This document shows positions 52,180 to 62,042 of a stretch of 64,000 nt of DNA, in pieces; positions within the stretch are counted from its first letter, which is position 1; each line of letters starts with the position of its first letter. Origin of the DNA: Micromonospora lutea (GTDB lineage Bacteria > Actinomycetota > Actinomycetes > Mycobacteriales > Micromonosporaceae); contig NZ_BOPB01000002.1 of the NCBI RefSeq assembly GCF_016863535.1, positions 186,001 through 250,000 of the forward strand, in the 5' to 3' direction. A program made the translations under genes and the position numbers. Below the pieces are notes generated by a model. The model did no database searches. It saw only the letters and a program-made list of their open reading frames with translations, and was not told the DNA's origin.

Positions 52180-54855
52180 TCACGTCGTCGTCGTGCCGTC
52201 ATGCCCCGGGATCGTGCCGAGGGCCACCCTGAGCTCTGCCCGGCTGGTCACCCCGAGCTTGCTGTACACGCGCTGCAGGTGGTTCTCCACCGTGCGGGCG
52301 GAGAGAAAGAGCTGCTCAGCGATGGCGCGACTGGTGCCACCATCCGCCGCGAGCCGAGCCACCTGCCACTCCCGGTCGGTCAACGTCGGAGTGGCCGCCT
52401 GCAGCGCGGGAGTGTGCACCATGTCACAGCAGGCGAGCAGCGCGCCGAGGCGTGCTCGGGCGTGGGCGACCTCGGGCGAGCGGCGTTGCCGCAACAGCTG
52501 CACGGCTTCGGCCGCGGCCTCGGCGGCCAGCAGATCGAGCCCGCGCTCTGCGAAGTCGTCGGCGGCGGCGAGCAACCCCTCCGGCACACCGTCGGCCGAT
52601 GCCCTCGCGTGCCGCGCCAACAGCGGCGGCAACTCTCCGTCGACCTGCTCGGACAACTCCGTCATCCGCTGCGCGATGGTACGGCGGCTACCGTCGGAAC
52701 ACCTCGGCCCGGTCGGCACCCCGGCCTGCCCCAGCCGCACCAGGTCGTGCAGCGCCAGGGCCTCGTGCCCGGCGAAACCGTCAGCGCGGAGCCGATCCAC
52801 CAGACTGTGCAGCCGGCTCACCGCTGTGGACAGGTCACCGGCGGCGGCCAGCGTCGCCACCCGGGCCTGTTCCAGCCACGGGTACAGCACGGCCATGCTC
52901 GGTGAGTGGAGACGGTCCGCCTCGGCCATCGCCTCGGCGGCCTGCCGCGCGTCTCCGCGCAGCGCGGCGGCCTGGGCCCGCTCCGACTGGGCCAGCCCCG
53001 CGTAGACCCGGCTGGTCGCCAGGACCGCACAGGCGCTGAGCGCGGCCTGCAACGCGGTGTCGCTGCGTCCGCGCAGCCGAGCCGCGTACGCCCGCAGGAT
53101 AGCCAGGTAACCGGTGCCGAGCCGGAAGTCTCCCGCGTCGGCGAGGTCGGCGAACTCCTCGGCGACCAACGCGTCGATGCCGACGAGATCGCCGGAGAGG
53201 GCCAGCCGGGTGCCCCGGGCCAGCTCCACCGCCAGTTGCAGGTACGGCATGTCCGCCCGCCAGCTGGCCACCTTCGCCTGCACCAGGTCCACCGCCGCCG
53301 CACTGCGGCCCAACTGTCCCTGCACGGCCTGCAGGTGCGCGATCGTGCAGCGCGCCAGCTCGCGAGCGGCGATGCTGGCAGCCGGCCGGTCCAACACGCC
53401 CTGCGCGAGCCGTAGCGCGGCCGGCGCCTCCAGCCGGTGCAGCCGCATGATCGCCTCGAAGGCGCGGACCCGGGCCTGAGCGGCGGCGTCACCCAGCTTC
53501 GCGCCCTCGGCGGCGATCTCCTCCACAGTGGAGGCCTGGCTCAACCCCCAGTAGCTGACCATGCCGCGCACCGTCAGCCAGCGGCTGAGCCGTTCCTCCT
53601 GGCCGGCATCGGTGGCGACGGCATCGAGCACGCCGAGCGCCTCGGCGGGCCGGTCGGCGAACATCAGAATGGTCGCCAGCAGCTCGGCCGCGTCGAACCC
53701 GCCGTCGGTGTCGAGCGCCGCGCGGGCCAGCCGGGTCGCCAGGGGCACGTCGTAATGCGCGAACGCCTCAGCGGCCGCCGCGATCAGCATCGCCGGGTCC
53801 TGTGCGGTGCCGGAGGCCAGTCGCCACCTCGCAACCCGGAGCAGATCCTCCCGCCGACGCTTGCCGACCTTCTCCAACAGGTCCGCCAGGTTCGCCTGCA
53901 ACCGGCGGGTCCGACTCACCGGGCACTGCCGGCGTACCACCTCGCCGTAGAGCGGATGCGCCAGTCGGACGTCGAGCCGCCGGTCGGACTCCACCATGGT
54001 GATGAGTCCACGTTCCTCGGCGTACTCCACGTCGTGCTGTTCCACGGCCTGATGCAGGAGCCGCAGGCCGAGCGGCTCGCCGAAGGCGACCAGCTCGACC
54101 ACCGCCCGCACCCCGGGGGTGAGCTGACCGATCCGGATGTCGATCAGCTCGGTCAGGCTGGGTGCCAGATCCAGCCGGCCGGTCCAGGTCCAGACGCCGT
54201 ACCTCTCGACGAGTTCACCGCTGTTGGTGGCCGCGTACACCAGCTCGCGCAGCAGCAGCGGGTTGCCGGCGCTGAGCCGACCGAGGCGGTCGGTGGAGCC
54301 GCTGTCCACCTGACCGCCGACGATGGCGTTGAGCATGGCGGCTGTCTCGTCCGGCGTCATCGGGCCCAACTCGGCCCGCTCGACCAGTCCGTCGGTCCAC
54401 AGTGCCCGGATCGGCAGGGGGATCTGCTCTCCGTCGCGGAGGGTGCCGACCACGGAGGCGTTCTCGGCCCGGGCCACCAGATGCACCAGCGCGGCCGACG
54501 GTGGATCGAGCAGGTGGGCATCGTCGACCGCGAGGACGATCCGCCGGCCGGCGGCCTGCTGTTGCAAGACGTCGACGGCCCACCGCAGGATGCCGGCCGG
54601 GGACAGGCCCTGGGGCTGCTCCGGAAGCACCTGGACCAGCCCGCCGAAGGCCATCGCGGATGTGGTGGCACTGGCCGCGATGCGCCAGACGGCGTAGTTG
54701 TCGCCGGGCAACGCGTCGACGCCCTCGTGCAACAGCCGGCTCTTGCCGATGCCGGCGCTGCCGGTGAAGAGGATGCCGCGGCCGTGCACACCGGCCACCG
54801 CCACCCGGAGACGGTCGAGTTGCTCAGCCCGGCCCACGAAGCTCCACCGACTCAT
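52180..54855 (-). CDS. LuxR-family LAL-type ATPase regulator
   Basis: An 891-residue large ATP-binding regulator. Walker A is 'FTGSAGIGKSRLLHEG' (residues ~31-46), Walker B 'IVLAVDDAHLLDPPSAALV'. A long TPR-like helical middle follows, and the C-terminal LuxR helix-turn-helix is 'LTDREWQVARLAADGGTSRA' with 'ARTVENHLQRVYSKLGV'. This is the MalT/LAL layout. ATG 54855 begins the family start 'MSRWSFVGRAEQLDRL'; the frame open further upstream runs into the GTPase promoter. The target genes are unknown; it could regulate the pncB-pncA genes that follow 16 bases later (inference). Confidence 0.92.
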   Translation of the reverse strand: MSRWSFVGRAEQLDRLRVAVAGVHGRGILFTGSAGIGKSRLLHEGVDALPGDNYAVWRIAASATTSAMAFGGLVQVLPEQPQGLSPAGILRWAVDVLQQQAAGRRIVLAVDDAHLLDPPSAALVHLVARAENASVVGTLRDGEQIPLPIRALWTDGLVERAELGPMTPDETAAMLNAIVGGQVDSGSTDRLGRLSAGNPLLLRELVYAATNSGELVERYGVWTWTGRLDLAPSLTELIDIRIGQLTPGVRAVVELVAFGEPLGLRLLHQAVEQHDVEYAEERGLITMVESDRRLDVRLAHPLYGEVVRRQCPVSRTRRLQANLADLLEKVGKRRREDLLRVARWRLASGTAQDPAMLIAAAAEAFAHYDVPLATRLARAALDTDGGFDAAELLATILMFADRPAEALGVLDAVATDAGQEERLSRWLTVRGMVSYWGLSQASTVEEIAAEGAKLGDAAAQARVRAFEAIMRLHRLEAPAALRLAQGVLDRPAASIAARELARCTIAHLQAVQGQLGRSAAAVDLVQAKVASWRADMPYLQLAVELARGTRLALSGDLVGIDALVAEEFADLADAGDFRLGTGYLAILRAYAARLRGRSDTALQAALSACAVLATSRVYAGLAQSERAQAAALRGDARQAAEAMAEADRLHSPSMAVLYPWLEQARVATLAAAGDLSTAVSRLHSLVDRLRADGFAGHEALALHDLVRLGQAGVPTGPRCSDGSRRTIAQRMTELSEQVDGELPPLLARHARASADGVPEGLLAAADDFAERGLDLLAAEAAAEAVQLLRQRRSPEVAHARARLGALLACCDMVHTPALQAATPTLTDREWQVARLAADGGTSRAIAEQLFLSARTVENHLQRVYSKLGVTSRAELRVALGTIPGHDGTTTT

Positions 54856-55053
54856 TCGCGCAGCATATCGATGGAACCGCGGCCCGCACGGTGGCGCGCG
54901 AGGGCCAACTTGAGTAGTCGCGGAGTTACCCGTGAGTATCGCAATTGTCCCGTTCCTGACGCTCGCACCCTTACTCTTCCGGAATCCGAATGTCGTCACC
55001 GGATGTTCACTGCGGCCGGTTCACCGGTCGCCCTGCCTCGGAGGCCGCGACTG

Positions 55054-56571
55054 ATGAAGCCGGGCCCACTCCACCACCTCGGTACGCCTGACAACTCAGC
55101 GGGGCCACCTGGTCGCCGACCCTTTCCGGAGCGGCTCGGCGTGTCGACGACCGACGGGCGGGAGCCGATCGCCGTGGTGGCAGCCGGGCCGGCCAACGCT
55201 GGACGGACCGCCGTACTCGCCGCGCTACTGGAGATCGACTCGGGACTGCTCGCCGTGCCGGACGGTAGCTGGCTGGTGGTGCGGCACAGCGCCACGTCGA
55301 CCCGGGCCGCCTACGTGCCCGGCTACCGCACGCCGCACTCGTACCGGCCCGACCTGCCGACGGCGGGGCCTGCGCTCGCCAGGCCGCCGCGCCGGGTCGA
55401 GCTGAGCCTGCCCCAGCCGTTGGTGAAACGCTTCGTGCTGGTCGACACGCCGGACATCACCACGCTGGGTGCAGCCGGGTGCGGCGTCCTGCTCGACGCG
55501 GTGGGCCGGGCCGGCGCGCTCCTGTTCGTGATCGCGGCTGACCAGTCGTTCGGCGCCGCGGAGCTGAACCTGTTGTCCGACCTCGCCGGGACCCCGGTGC
55601 GGGTGTTCTTCGCCGTCACGCCAGGCATCGACGGCTGGGCGGCCGGGGAGGGCACGGCGGCGGTGCGGGGTTCGGGGGAGTCCGGTGCCCCGGCGGTCGA
55701 TCCGGTCACGGTCACCGTCGAGGCGCACCGGGCCGCGCTGCTCGCCGCCGTGCCCGGGCTGTCCGATGCCCGCTGGTTTCCCATCGCCACCGACGGCGCG
55801 ACCGACGTGCGGCGGGCACTGGCGGACTGGGCCGCCGACGAGGAACTGCGACGGGGCAGCCTTGAGCCGCCCGAGTTGCCGGGCGAAAGTGGCCGGGTGC
55901 CGGTGCTGGCCGCACCGGACGAATGGTCGGAACACCTCGACCGCCAGGCTCGCACGGCCGCGCGTCGAATCCGCCAACACCTCGCCCTGGAACTGGCCAA
56001 CATGCACATGCGGACGGTGCAGCAGATCGTCTTCGGCGTCGGCTGTGCCGGCCTGCCGCAACTGCTCGATCGCGAGATGGCGGCGCTGTCACTGCTGGCC
56101 ACCGCGCAGTGCGACCACCATGCCGGCGAACTCGTCGATGACGCCGCCGGGCGGCTGTTCGGCGCGCCGTTGCCCGAAGGGGTTCGCCGGCGAATCGACA
56201 AGGCGGTCCGCTGGGGCCTGGTCGACGACGCCACCGGGCAGGAGATGGAGCGGGCGTTCCTCGTCACCAGTGCTGCGGGCGTGGCGACGCTGACCGGTGC
56301 GGCGGCGATCGACATGCTGTCCGCCTACCCCGCGCCGTCCCGTACGGCGGTGCTTCCGCCGGTGGCCGTGGCGTTGTCAGGAGGTTGCTGGCAGCACTGG
56401 CGTTCGCCCGGCAACAACGATCCGAGCGCGGCGCGGGCCTGGGCGCAGCGGGCGTTGCGGGAAATCGAGTTGGAGCTGTCACGGGAGGTCGCCCGCCGCT
56501 TCGAGGCGGTCCGCCTCTCGCTCGGCACGGTGCTGTCCGATGCTGCCGAACACGGCACCCTGCTCGCCTGA
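55054..56571 (+). CDS. Dynamin-like/P-loop GTPase-type protein with altered motifs
   Basis: A 505-residue protein that looks like a bacterial dynamin-type GTPase head followed by a helical stalk. The P-loop reads '[20 protein letters not shown]' (Arg where Lys is standard), the G3 region is '[11 protein letters not shown]', and no NKxD is obvious. Helical parts begin at '[20 protein letters not shown]', with a short hydrophobic patch at '[16 protein letters not shown]' near residue 415. Such proteins remodel membranes, but the motif changes make GTP hydrolysis doubtful. ATG 55054 has GGAGG nine bases before it; GTG 55141 is also plausible. Divergent from the LuxR regulator. Confidence 0.6.
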   Translation: MKPGPLHHLGTPDNSAGPPGRRPFPERLGVSTTDGREPIAVVAAGPANAGRTAVLAALLEIDSGLLAVPDGSWLVVRHSATSTRAAYVPGYRTPHSYRPDLPTAGPALARPPRRVELSLPQPLVKRFVLVDTPDITTLGAAGCGVLLDAVGRAGALLFVIAADQSFGAAELNLLSDLAGTPVRVFFAVTPGIDGWAAGEGTAAVRGSGESGAPAVDPVTVTVEAHRAALLAAVPGLSDARWFPIATDGATDVRRALADWAADEELRRGSLEPPELPGESGRVPVLAAPDEWSEHLDRQARTAARRIRQHLALELANMHMRTVQQIVFGVGCAGLPQLLDREMAALSLLATAQCDHHAGELVDDAAGRLFGAPLPEGVRRRIDKAVRWGLVDDATGQEMERAFLVTSAAGVATLTGAAAIDMLSAYPAPSRTAVLPPVAVALSGGCWQHWRSPGNNDPSAARAWAQRALREIELELSREVARRFEAVRLSLGTVLSDAAEHGTLLA

Positions 56572-56728
56572 CCGGGCCGCCGTCCACCCCGCCGGCAGGG
56601 CCGGTGGGGGGTCCGTCCATGCCCGGGACGCGACCGGCGGTGGCGACGACACGGCCGTGGGTGGCGATCCGGGCTGGTCCGGCGTTCCGGTTCCTCGATT
56701 CCCCGGATCCGGTGGCACGATGGGGGGC

Positions 56729-57019
56729 ATGGCGGCTCCGCAGGTTGCACCGGTCGAGACTCCGGACACCCATGAGGTGCCGGCGGCTGACCGACCGTGG
56801 GTGACGATCGTGTGGGACGACCCGGTCAACCTGATGACCTACGTGACCTGGGTCTTCCAGAAGCTCTTCGGGTACAGCCGGGAGAAGGCCGAGGAGCTCA
56901 TGTTGGATGTGCACCACAAGGGCAAGGCGGTGGTCTCCAGCGGGGCCCGGGAGCGCATGGAGCACGACGCCTCCCAGCTGCACGCGTACGGTCTCTGGGC
57001 AACGGTGGACCGGTCGTGA
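56729..57019 (+). CDS. clpS: ClpS adaptor protein
   Basis: A 96-residue ClpS: '[20 protein letters not shown]' (with the Asp/Asn residues that bind the N-degron), '[20 protein letters not shown]' and the C-terminal '[13 protein letters not shown]'. It delivers N-end-rule proteins to ClpAP or ClpCP. ATG 56729 follows GGGGGG and gives the usual length; an ATG at 56720 is also possible. Its TGA overlaps the GTG of the DUF2017 gene, so they are co-translated. Confidence 0.95.
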   Translation: MAAPQVAPVETPDTHEVPAADRPWVTIVWDDPVNLMTYVTWVFQKLFGYSREKAEELMLDVHHKGKAVVSSGARERMEHDASQLHAYGLWATVDRS

Positions 57020-57516
57020 GCATGTTCCGACGCCGGGGTGACCGGTACGTCGCCACCTTCGCGGTCGACGAGGTGCGGGTGCTCCGTAAGGTTGCCTCCG
57101 AGGTGGTCGGCCTGCTCACCGACGGTTTCGACCACTCCGACCCGGTTGTCTGCCGACTCTTTCCGGAGGCGTACCCGGACGACGCCGCCGGCACCGCGGA
57201 GTTCCGCAGGTACACCGAGGGTGATCTCAAGACCGCGAAGATCGATCAGGCCGGCGCGATCCTTGCCGCGTTGCCCGGCGACAGCGGCGGGGAGGTACGC
57301 CTCGACGCGGAGGCGGCCGAGGCATGGTTGCGCGCACTCAACGACGCCCGGCTGGCGATGGGCGTACGGCTGGAGATCAAGGACGGGACGGACCTGGGCG
57401 CGGAACTCGACGACGCGGTCGCCGATGATCCGAGTTCCAGCCGCGTGTTCCAGCTTTCGGTCTACGCGTATCTCGGTTATCTCCAGGAGTCCCTGCTCAA
57501 CGCCCTGATCGACTGA
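57016..57516 (+). CDS. DUF2017 family protein
   Basis: A 166-residue DUF2017 protein, which always neighbours clpS in actinobacteria. '[20 protein letters not shown]', '[20 protein letters not shown]' and '[21 protein letters not shown]' are the conserved blocks. The biochemical function is unknown; genome conservation suggests a role in ClpS-linked protein turnover or regulation of the cysteine genes that follow. GTG 57016 overlaps clpS (GTGA). Confidence 0.92.
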   Translation: MSMFRRRGDRYVATFAVDEVRVLRKVASEVVGLLTDGFDHSDPVVCRLFPEAYPDDAAGTAEFRRYTEGDLKTAKIDQAGAILAALPGDSGGEVRLDAEAAEAWLRALNDARLAMGVRLEIKDGTDLGAELDDAVADDPSSSRVFQLSVYAYLGYLQESLLNALID

Positions 57517-57570
57517 CTGTGACCGGCACCGCCTCGCCGTCGGCCGCAATCTGACGCTACCCTTGGCCAC

Positions 57571-58059
57571 GTGCTGAGCATCGACCGGTCGATCGTTGAC
57601 GCGATCGTCGCCCACGCCCGTCGGGACCACCCCGACGAGGCCTGTGGCGTGGTTGCCGGTCCCGTCGGCAGTGACACGCCGACCCGGCACATTCCCATGG
57701 AGAACGCCGCCCGCTCGATGACCTTCTACGAGTTCGACTCGATGGAGCATCTGCGGGTGTGGCGCGAGATGGACGACCGGGACGAGGAACCCGTCGTCAT
57801 CTACCACTCGCACACCGCCACCGAGGCGTACCCGTCACGGACGGACATCTCCTTCGCCGGCGAGCCCGGCGCGCATTATCTGCTCGTCTCCACCCGAGAG
57901 CCCGACACGGAGGAGATTCGCTCCTTCCGGATCGTGGACGGCGTGGTGACCGAGGAGCCGGTGCGGATCCTCGACGCCGGGGTGGATCCGCACGCCGTGC
58001 AGTCATACATGTTCGGGCAGAGCCCGGCGACGGTCGACTACGAGTGTTCGGGCCGCTGA
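57571..58059 (+). CDS. JAMM/MPN metalloprotease of the Mec type
   Basis: A 162-residue Mov34/MPN zinc protease. The JAMM zinc set is Glu23 ('HPDEACGVV'), His79 and His81 ('VVIYHSHTATEAYPSRTDIS') and Asp92. Its homologue next to cysO in Mycobacterium (Mec) cuts cysteine off the sulfur carrier CysO-Cys. GTG 57571. It precedes cysO and cysM in the same order as in Mycobacterium, which supports that role here. It may also have to remove the C-terminal extension of this CysO. Confidence 0.93.
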   Translation: MLSIDRSIVDAIVAHARRDHPDEACGVVAGPVGSDTPTRHIPMENAARSMTFYEFDSMEHLRVWREMDDRDEEPVVIYHSHTATEAYPSRTDISFAGEPGAHYLLVSTREPDTEEIRSFRIVDGVVTEEPVRILDAGVDPHAVQSYMFGQSPATVDYECSGR

Positions 58060-58126
58060 TCACCCTCAGCCCCGGTTCGCCCTTTCCCGTCACCGAGCAC
58101 CACACCCGATCGAGGAGTACGACAAC

Positions 58127-59462
<1,336 letters not shown>

Positions 59463-59481
59463 CCTGCGACACGTTCGACGT

Positions 59482-59520
59482 GTGACGAGGCCATCGGCGT
59501 TCTGCCGGTGGCCTCGTCAC
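59482..59520 (+). terminator. Strong terminator after cysM
   Basis: A 17-bp stem with arms 59482-59498 (GTGACGAGGCCATCGGC) and 59504-59520, one G-T-type mismatch and loop GTTCT. It lies 20 bases after the cysM stop and closes the clpS-to-cysM gene run. Confidence 0.8.
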
Positions 59521-59662
59521 GTCGGCTCGTCCGATCCGGCCACTTCGGTGACGGGTGGTCGATCGGACGGGCGAAACCGGTGTCACGTTGGTGACAACTT
59601 CCAGCAGATCATTCTTGCCCTTGCACGCGCGGGCGTAGGCTGCCCTGCGTGGCGTACGCGTC

Positions 59663-59705
59663 GGTAGTGATCACCGCCGGAGCGGCGGCCGGCACGATCA
59701 CTACC
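59663..59705 (+). promoter_or_regulatory. Inverted repeat just upstream of the metallo-beta-lactamase gene
   Basis: Arms GGTAGTGATC (59663-59672) and GATCACTACC (59696-59705), exact, enclose a 23-nt GC-rich spacer and end 24 bases before ATG 59729. It could be a regulator site or an RNA structure that controls translation. Confidence 0.4.
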
Positions 59706-59728
59706 TACCGTGACAGCGAGACAACTCG

Positions 59729-60475
59729 ATGCGACTGACCGTCCTGGGCTGTGCGGGCAGCTTCCCCGGACCCGAGTCCCCCTGCTCCGCCTATCTGGTC
59801 GAGGCCGAGGACTTCCGGCTCCTGATCGACTTCGGCTCGGGCTCACTGTCGACCCTGCAACGCTACGCCGGGCTGCACGCCCCCGACGCCATCCTCCTGA
59901 CCCACCTGCACTGCGATCACATTCTCGATGCCGCGACCTACGTGGTGGTGCGGCGCTACGCCCCGGACGGGCCGTACCCGCCGTTGCCGGTGTACGCGCC
60001 GGCCGGTGCCCCGGACCGGCTGGCCGCCGCGTACGGGCAGGAGGACAGCACCGTCGAGGACGTCTACCAGTTCTACGCGCTGCAACCCGGCACCTTCCCG
60101 ATCGGCCCGTTCACCGTCACCGTCGACCGGGTGCTGCATCCGGTGGAGACCTACGGCGTACGCCTGGAGCACGGCGGCCGGGTGCTCTGCTATTCCTCAG
60201 ACACCGCTCCCTGCGAGGCGTTGCTGCGTCTGGCCCAGAACGCCGACGTGTTTCTCTGCGAGGCCAGCTACCTCGACGGCGTCGACAACCCACCGGATCT
60301 GCACCTCACCGGCAGCGAGGCGGGTGAGGCGGCAGCCAAGGCCAACGTGGGGCGGCTGCTGTTGACCCATCTGGTCCCCGCCTGGGGCAGCGAGGCGCTC
60401 ACCGTGGCGGCCGCCGCCGCGGCGTACACCGGCCCGTTGGAAGTGGTCCGCCCCGGCGCCAGCTACGACGTCTGA
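59729..60475 (+). CDS. Metallo-beta-lactamase-fold phosphodiesterase (Rv1339-like)
   Basis: A 248-residue MBL-fold hydrolase of the RNase Z/cyclic-nucleotide phosphodiesterase-like branch. The zinc motif is 'LLTHLHCDHILDA' (His59, His61, Asp63, His64), with other ligands in 'VLHPVETYGVR', 'LCYSSDTAPCEALL' and 'LLLTHLVPAW'. The genomic order before rph and rdgB is that of mycobacterial Rv1339, reported to be an unusual cAMP phosphodiesterase, so that is the most likely activity. ATG 59729. Confidence 0.88.
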   Translation: MRLTVLGCAGSFPGPESPCSAYLVEAEDFRLLIDFGSGSLSTLQRYAGLHAPDAILLTHLHCDHILDAATYVVVRRYAPDGPYPPLPVYAPAGAPDRLAAAYGQEDSTVEDVYQFYALQPGTFPIGPFTVTVDRVLHPVETYGVRLEHGGRVLCYSSDTAPCEALLRLAQNADVFLCEASYLDGVDNPPDLHLTGSEAGEAAAKANVGRLLLTHLVPAWGSEALTVAAAAAAYTGPLEVVRPGASYDV

Positions 60476-60561
60476 TCCACCTCAGCGCGGCTTCGCGCCG
60501 TCGCCGCGGAGGAGCGGACACCCGGGGAGGGTTCGATCAGCGCACCACATAGGGTGCAGGC

Positions 60562-61290
60562 ATGGCGCGACCTGACGGGCGGCGACCCGACCAACTTCGA
60601 CCGGTGACCCTGACTCGTGGTTGGAGCACCCACCCCGAGGGGTCGGTGCTCGTGGAATTCGGTGGCACCCGGGTGCTCTGCACCGCCAGCGTCACCGAGG
60701 GGGTGCCGCGCTGGCGTCGTGGTTCCGGGCTGGGCTGGGTCACCGCGGAGTACGCCATGCTGCCCCGGGCCACCAACACCCGTTCGGACCGGGAGAGCGT
60801 CAAGGGCCGCGTCGGTGGGCGTACCCACGAGATCTCCCGGCTGGTGGGCCGGAGCCTGCGCGCCGCGATCGACCTCAAGGCTCTCGGTGAGAACTCGATC
60901 GTGCTCGACTGTGACGTCCTGCAGGCCGACGGCGGCACCCGGACCGCCGCGATCACCGGTGCCTATGTGGCGCTGTACGACGCGGTGAACTGGCTCGCCG
61001 GCCGCAAGGCACTGACCGGGAAGCCGGAAAAGGTGATGCACCGGTCGGTGGCGGCGGTCAGCGTCGGTGTGGTTGACGGCGAGCCGCGGCTGGACCTGTG
61101 CTACGACGAGGACGTGGCCGCCGAGGTCGACATGAACGTGGTCTGTACCGGCACCGGCGACTTCGTCGAGGTGCAGGGCACCGGCGAGGCGGGGATCTTC
61201 GCCCGCGAGCAGCTCGACGCCCTGCTCGACCTGGCCGTGGTCGGCTGCCTGGACCTGGCCGAAGCCCAGCGGAAGGCGCTCGCCCTGTGA
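60562..61290 (+). CDS. rph: Ribonuclease PH
   Basis: A 242-residue RNase PH: '[20 protein letters not shown]', '[20 protein letters not shown]', '[20 protein letters not shown]' and '[20 protein letters not shown]' with the phosphate site; C-terminal '[19 protein letters not shown]'. It trims tRNA 3' ends with inorganic phosphate. ATG 60562 gives the normal length. It is followed by rdgB, as in most actinobacteria. Confidence 0.96.
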   Translation: MARPDGRRPDQLRPVTLTRGWSTHPEGSVLVEFGGTRVLCTASVTEGVPRWRRGSGLGWVTAEYAMLPRATNTRSDRESVKGRVGGRTHEISRLVGRSLRAAIDLKALGENSIVLDCDVLQADGGTRTAAITGAYVALYDAVNWLAGRKALTGKPEKVMHRSVAAVSVGVVDGEPRLDLCYDEDVAAEVDMNVVCTGTGDFVEVQGTGEAGIFAREQLDALLDLAVVGCLDLAEAQRKALAL

Positions 61291-61342
61291 GCGCGAGGAG
61301 TGAGCTTGCGAGCCCGCAGTCGCGAACGAAAGGTAGCTCAGC
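61291..61342 (+). repeat. Short intergenic repeat-like segment with ribosome site
   Basis: The 52 bases between rph and rdgB read like a segment (GCGCGAGGAGTGAGCTTGCG, and on to the GAACGAAAGGT ribosome site) that I believe recurs in many Micromonospora gene gaps. The last bases supply the ribosome site AAAGGT for rdgB. I cannot confirm its copy number here. Confidence 0.35.
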
Positions 61343-61948
61343 GTGAACAAGGTGCTGCTCGCCACGCGGAACCGCAAGAAGCTGATCGAGTTGCAGCGCA
61401 TCCTGGACGGGGCGCTGGGCGCGCATCGGATCGCCCTGGTCGGGCTCGATGACGTCGAGGCGTACCCGGAGTTGCCCGAGACCGGGTTGACCTTCGGCGA
61501 GAACGCGCTGATCAAGGCCCGGGAGGGCTGCAGGCGTACCGGGCTGCCGACCATCGCCGACGACTCCGGGCTGGCCGTCGACGCGCTGAACGGGATGCCG
61601 GGGGTGTTCAGCGCCCGCTGGGCTGGGCGGCACGGCGACGACCAGGCCAACCTGCAACTGGTGCTCGACCAGATCGGCGACGTGCCGGACGAGCACCGGG
61701 CCGCCTCCTTCGTCTGCACCATCGCGCTGGTGCTGCCCGGTGGCAAGGAGCACCTGGTCGACGGCCGGCAGCCGGGCCGCCTGCTGCGCGCCCCGCGCGG
61801 CGACGGCGGATTCGGCTACGACCCGATCTTCCTCGGTGACGGCCAGGACCGCACCAACGCCGAACTGACCCCGCAGGAGAAGGACGCCGTCAGTCACCGC
61901 GGCAAGGCGCTGCGCGAACTGGCCGCCCTGATCGCCAAGGTCCTCTGA
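61343..61948 (+). CDS. rdgB: Non-canonical purine NTP pyrophosphatase (RdgB/HAM1)
   Basis: A 201-residue Ham1 family enzyme: 'VLLATRNRKKLIELQRIL' (nucleotide loop), 'GLTFGENALIKAREGCRRTG', 'PTIADDSGLAVDALNGMPG' (catalytic Asp), 'GDGGFGYDPIFLGDG' and 'VSHRGKALRELAAL'. It removes (d)ITP and XTP from the nucleotide pool. GTG 61343 follows AAAGGT. Forms a unit with rph; a hairpin repeat follows. Confidence 0.95.
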   Translation: MNKVLLATRNRKKLIELQRILDGALGAHRIALVGLDDVEAYPELPETGLTFGENALIKAREGCRRTGLPTIADDSGLAVDALNGMPGVFSARWAGRHGDDQANLQLVLDQIGDVPDEHRAASFVCTIALVLPGGKEHLVDGRQPGRLLRAPRGDGGFGYDPIFLGDGQDRTNAELTPQEKDAVSHRGKALRELAALIAKVL

Positions 61949-61970
61949 CCGCCGCCGAGCCTGAGCATCA

Positions 61971-62020
61971 AGATCTTGGTACGACACTGCCCCTCGACGG
62001 GCACTTTCGTACCAAGATCT
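61971..62020. repeat. Inverted repeat between convergent rdgB and hutH
   Basis: Perfect 14-bp arms AGATCTTGGTACGA (61971-61984) and 62007-62020, with a 22-nt spacer that has its own TGCCC/GGGCA stem. It acts as terminator for rdgB and hutH or is a dispersed repeat of the same style as the one at 2156-2211 (both have GATC-containing arms and a structured centre). Confidence 0.6.
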
Positions 62021-62042
62021 CGTTTCGCGTCGATCCACCGCA

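Noticed and set aside
53437..55053. Upstream extension of the GTPase reading frame
   Set aside because: It is antisense to the LuxR-family gene and has no protein family pattern; the frame is a GC-rich shadow.
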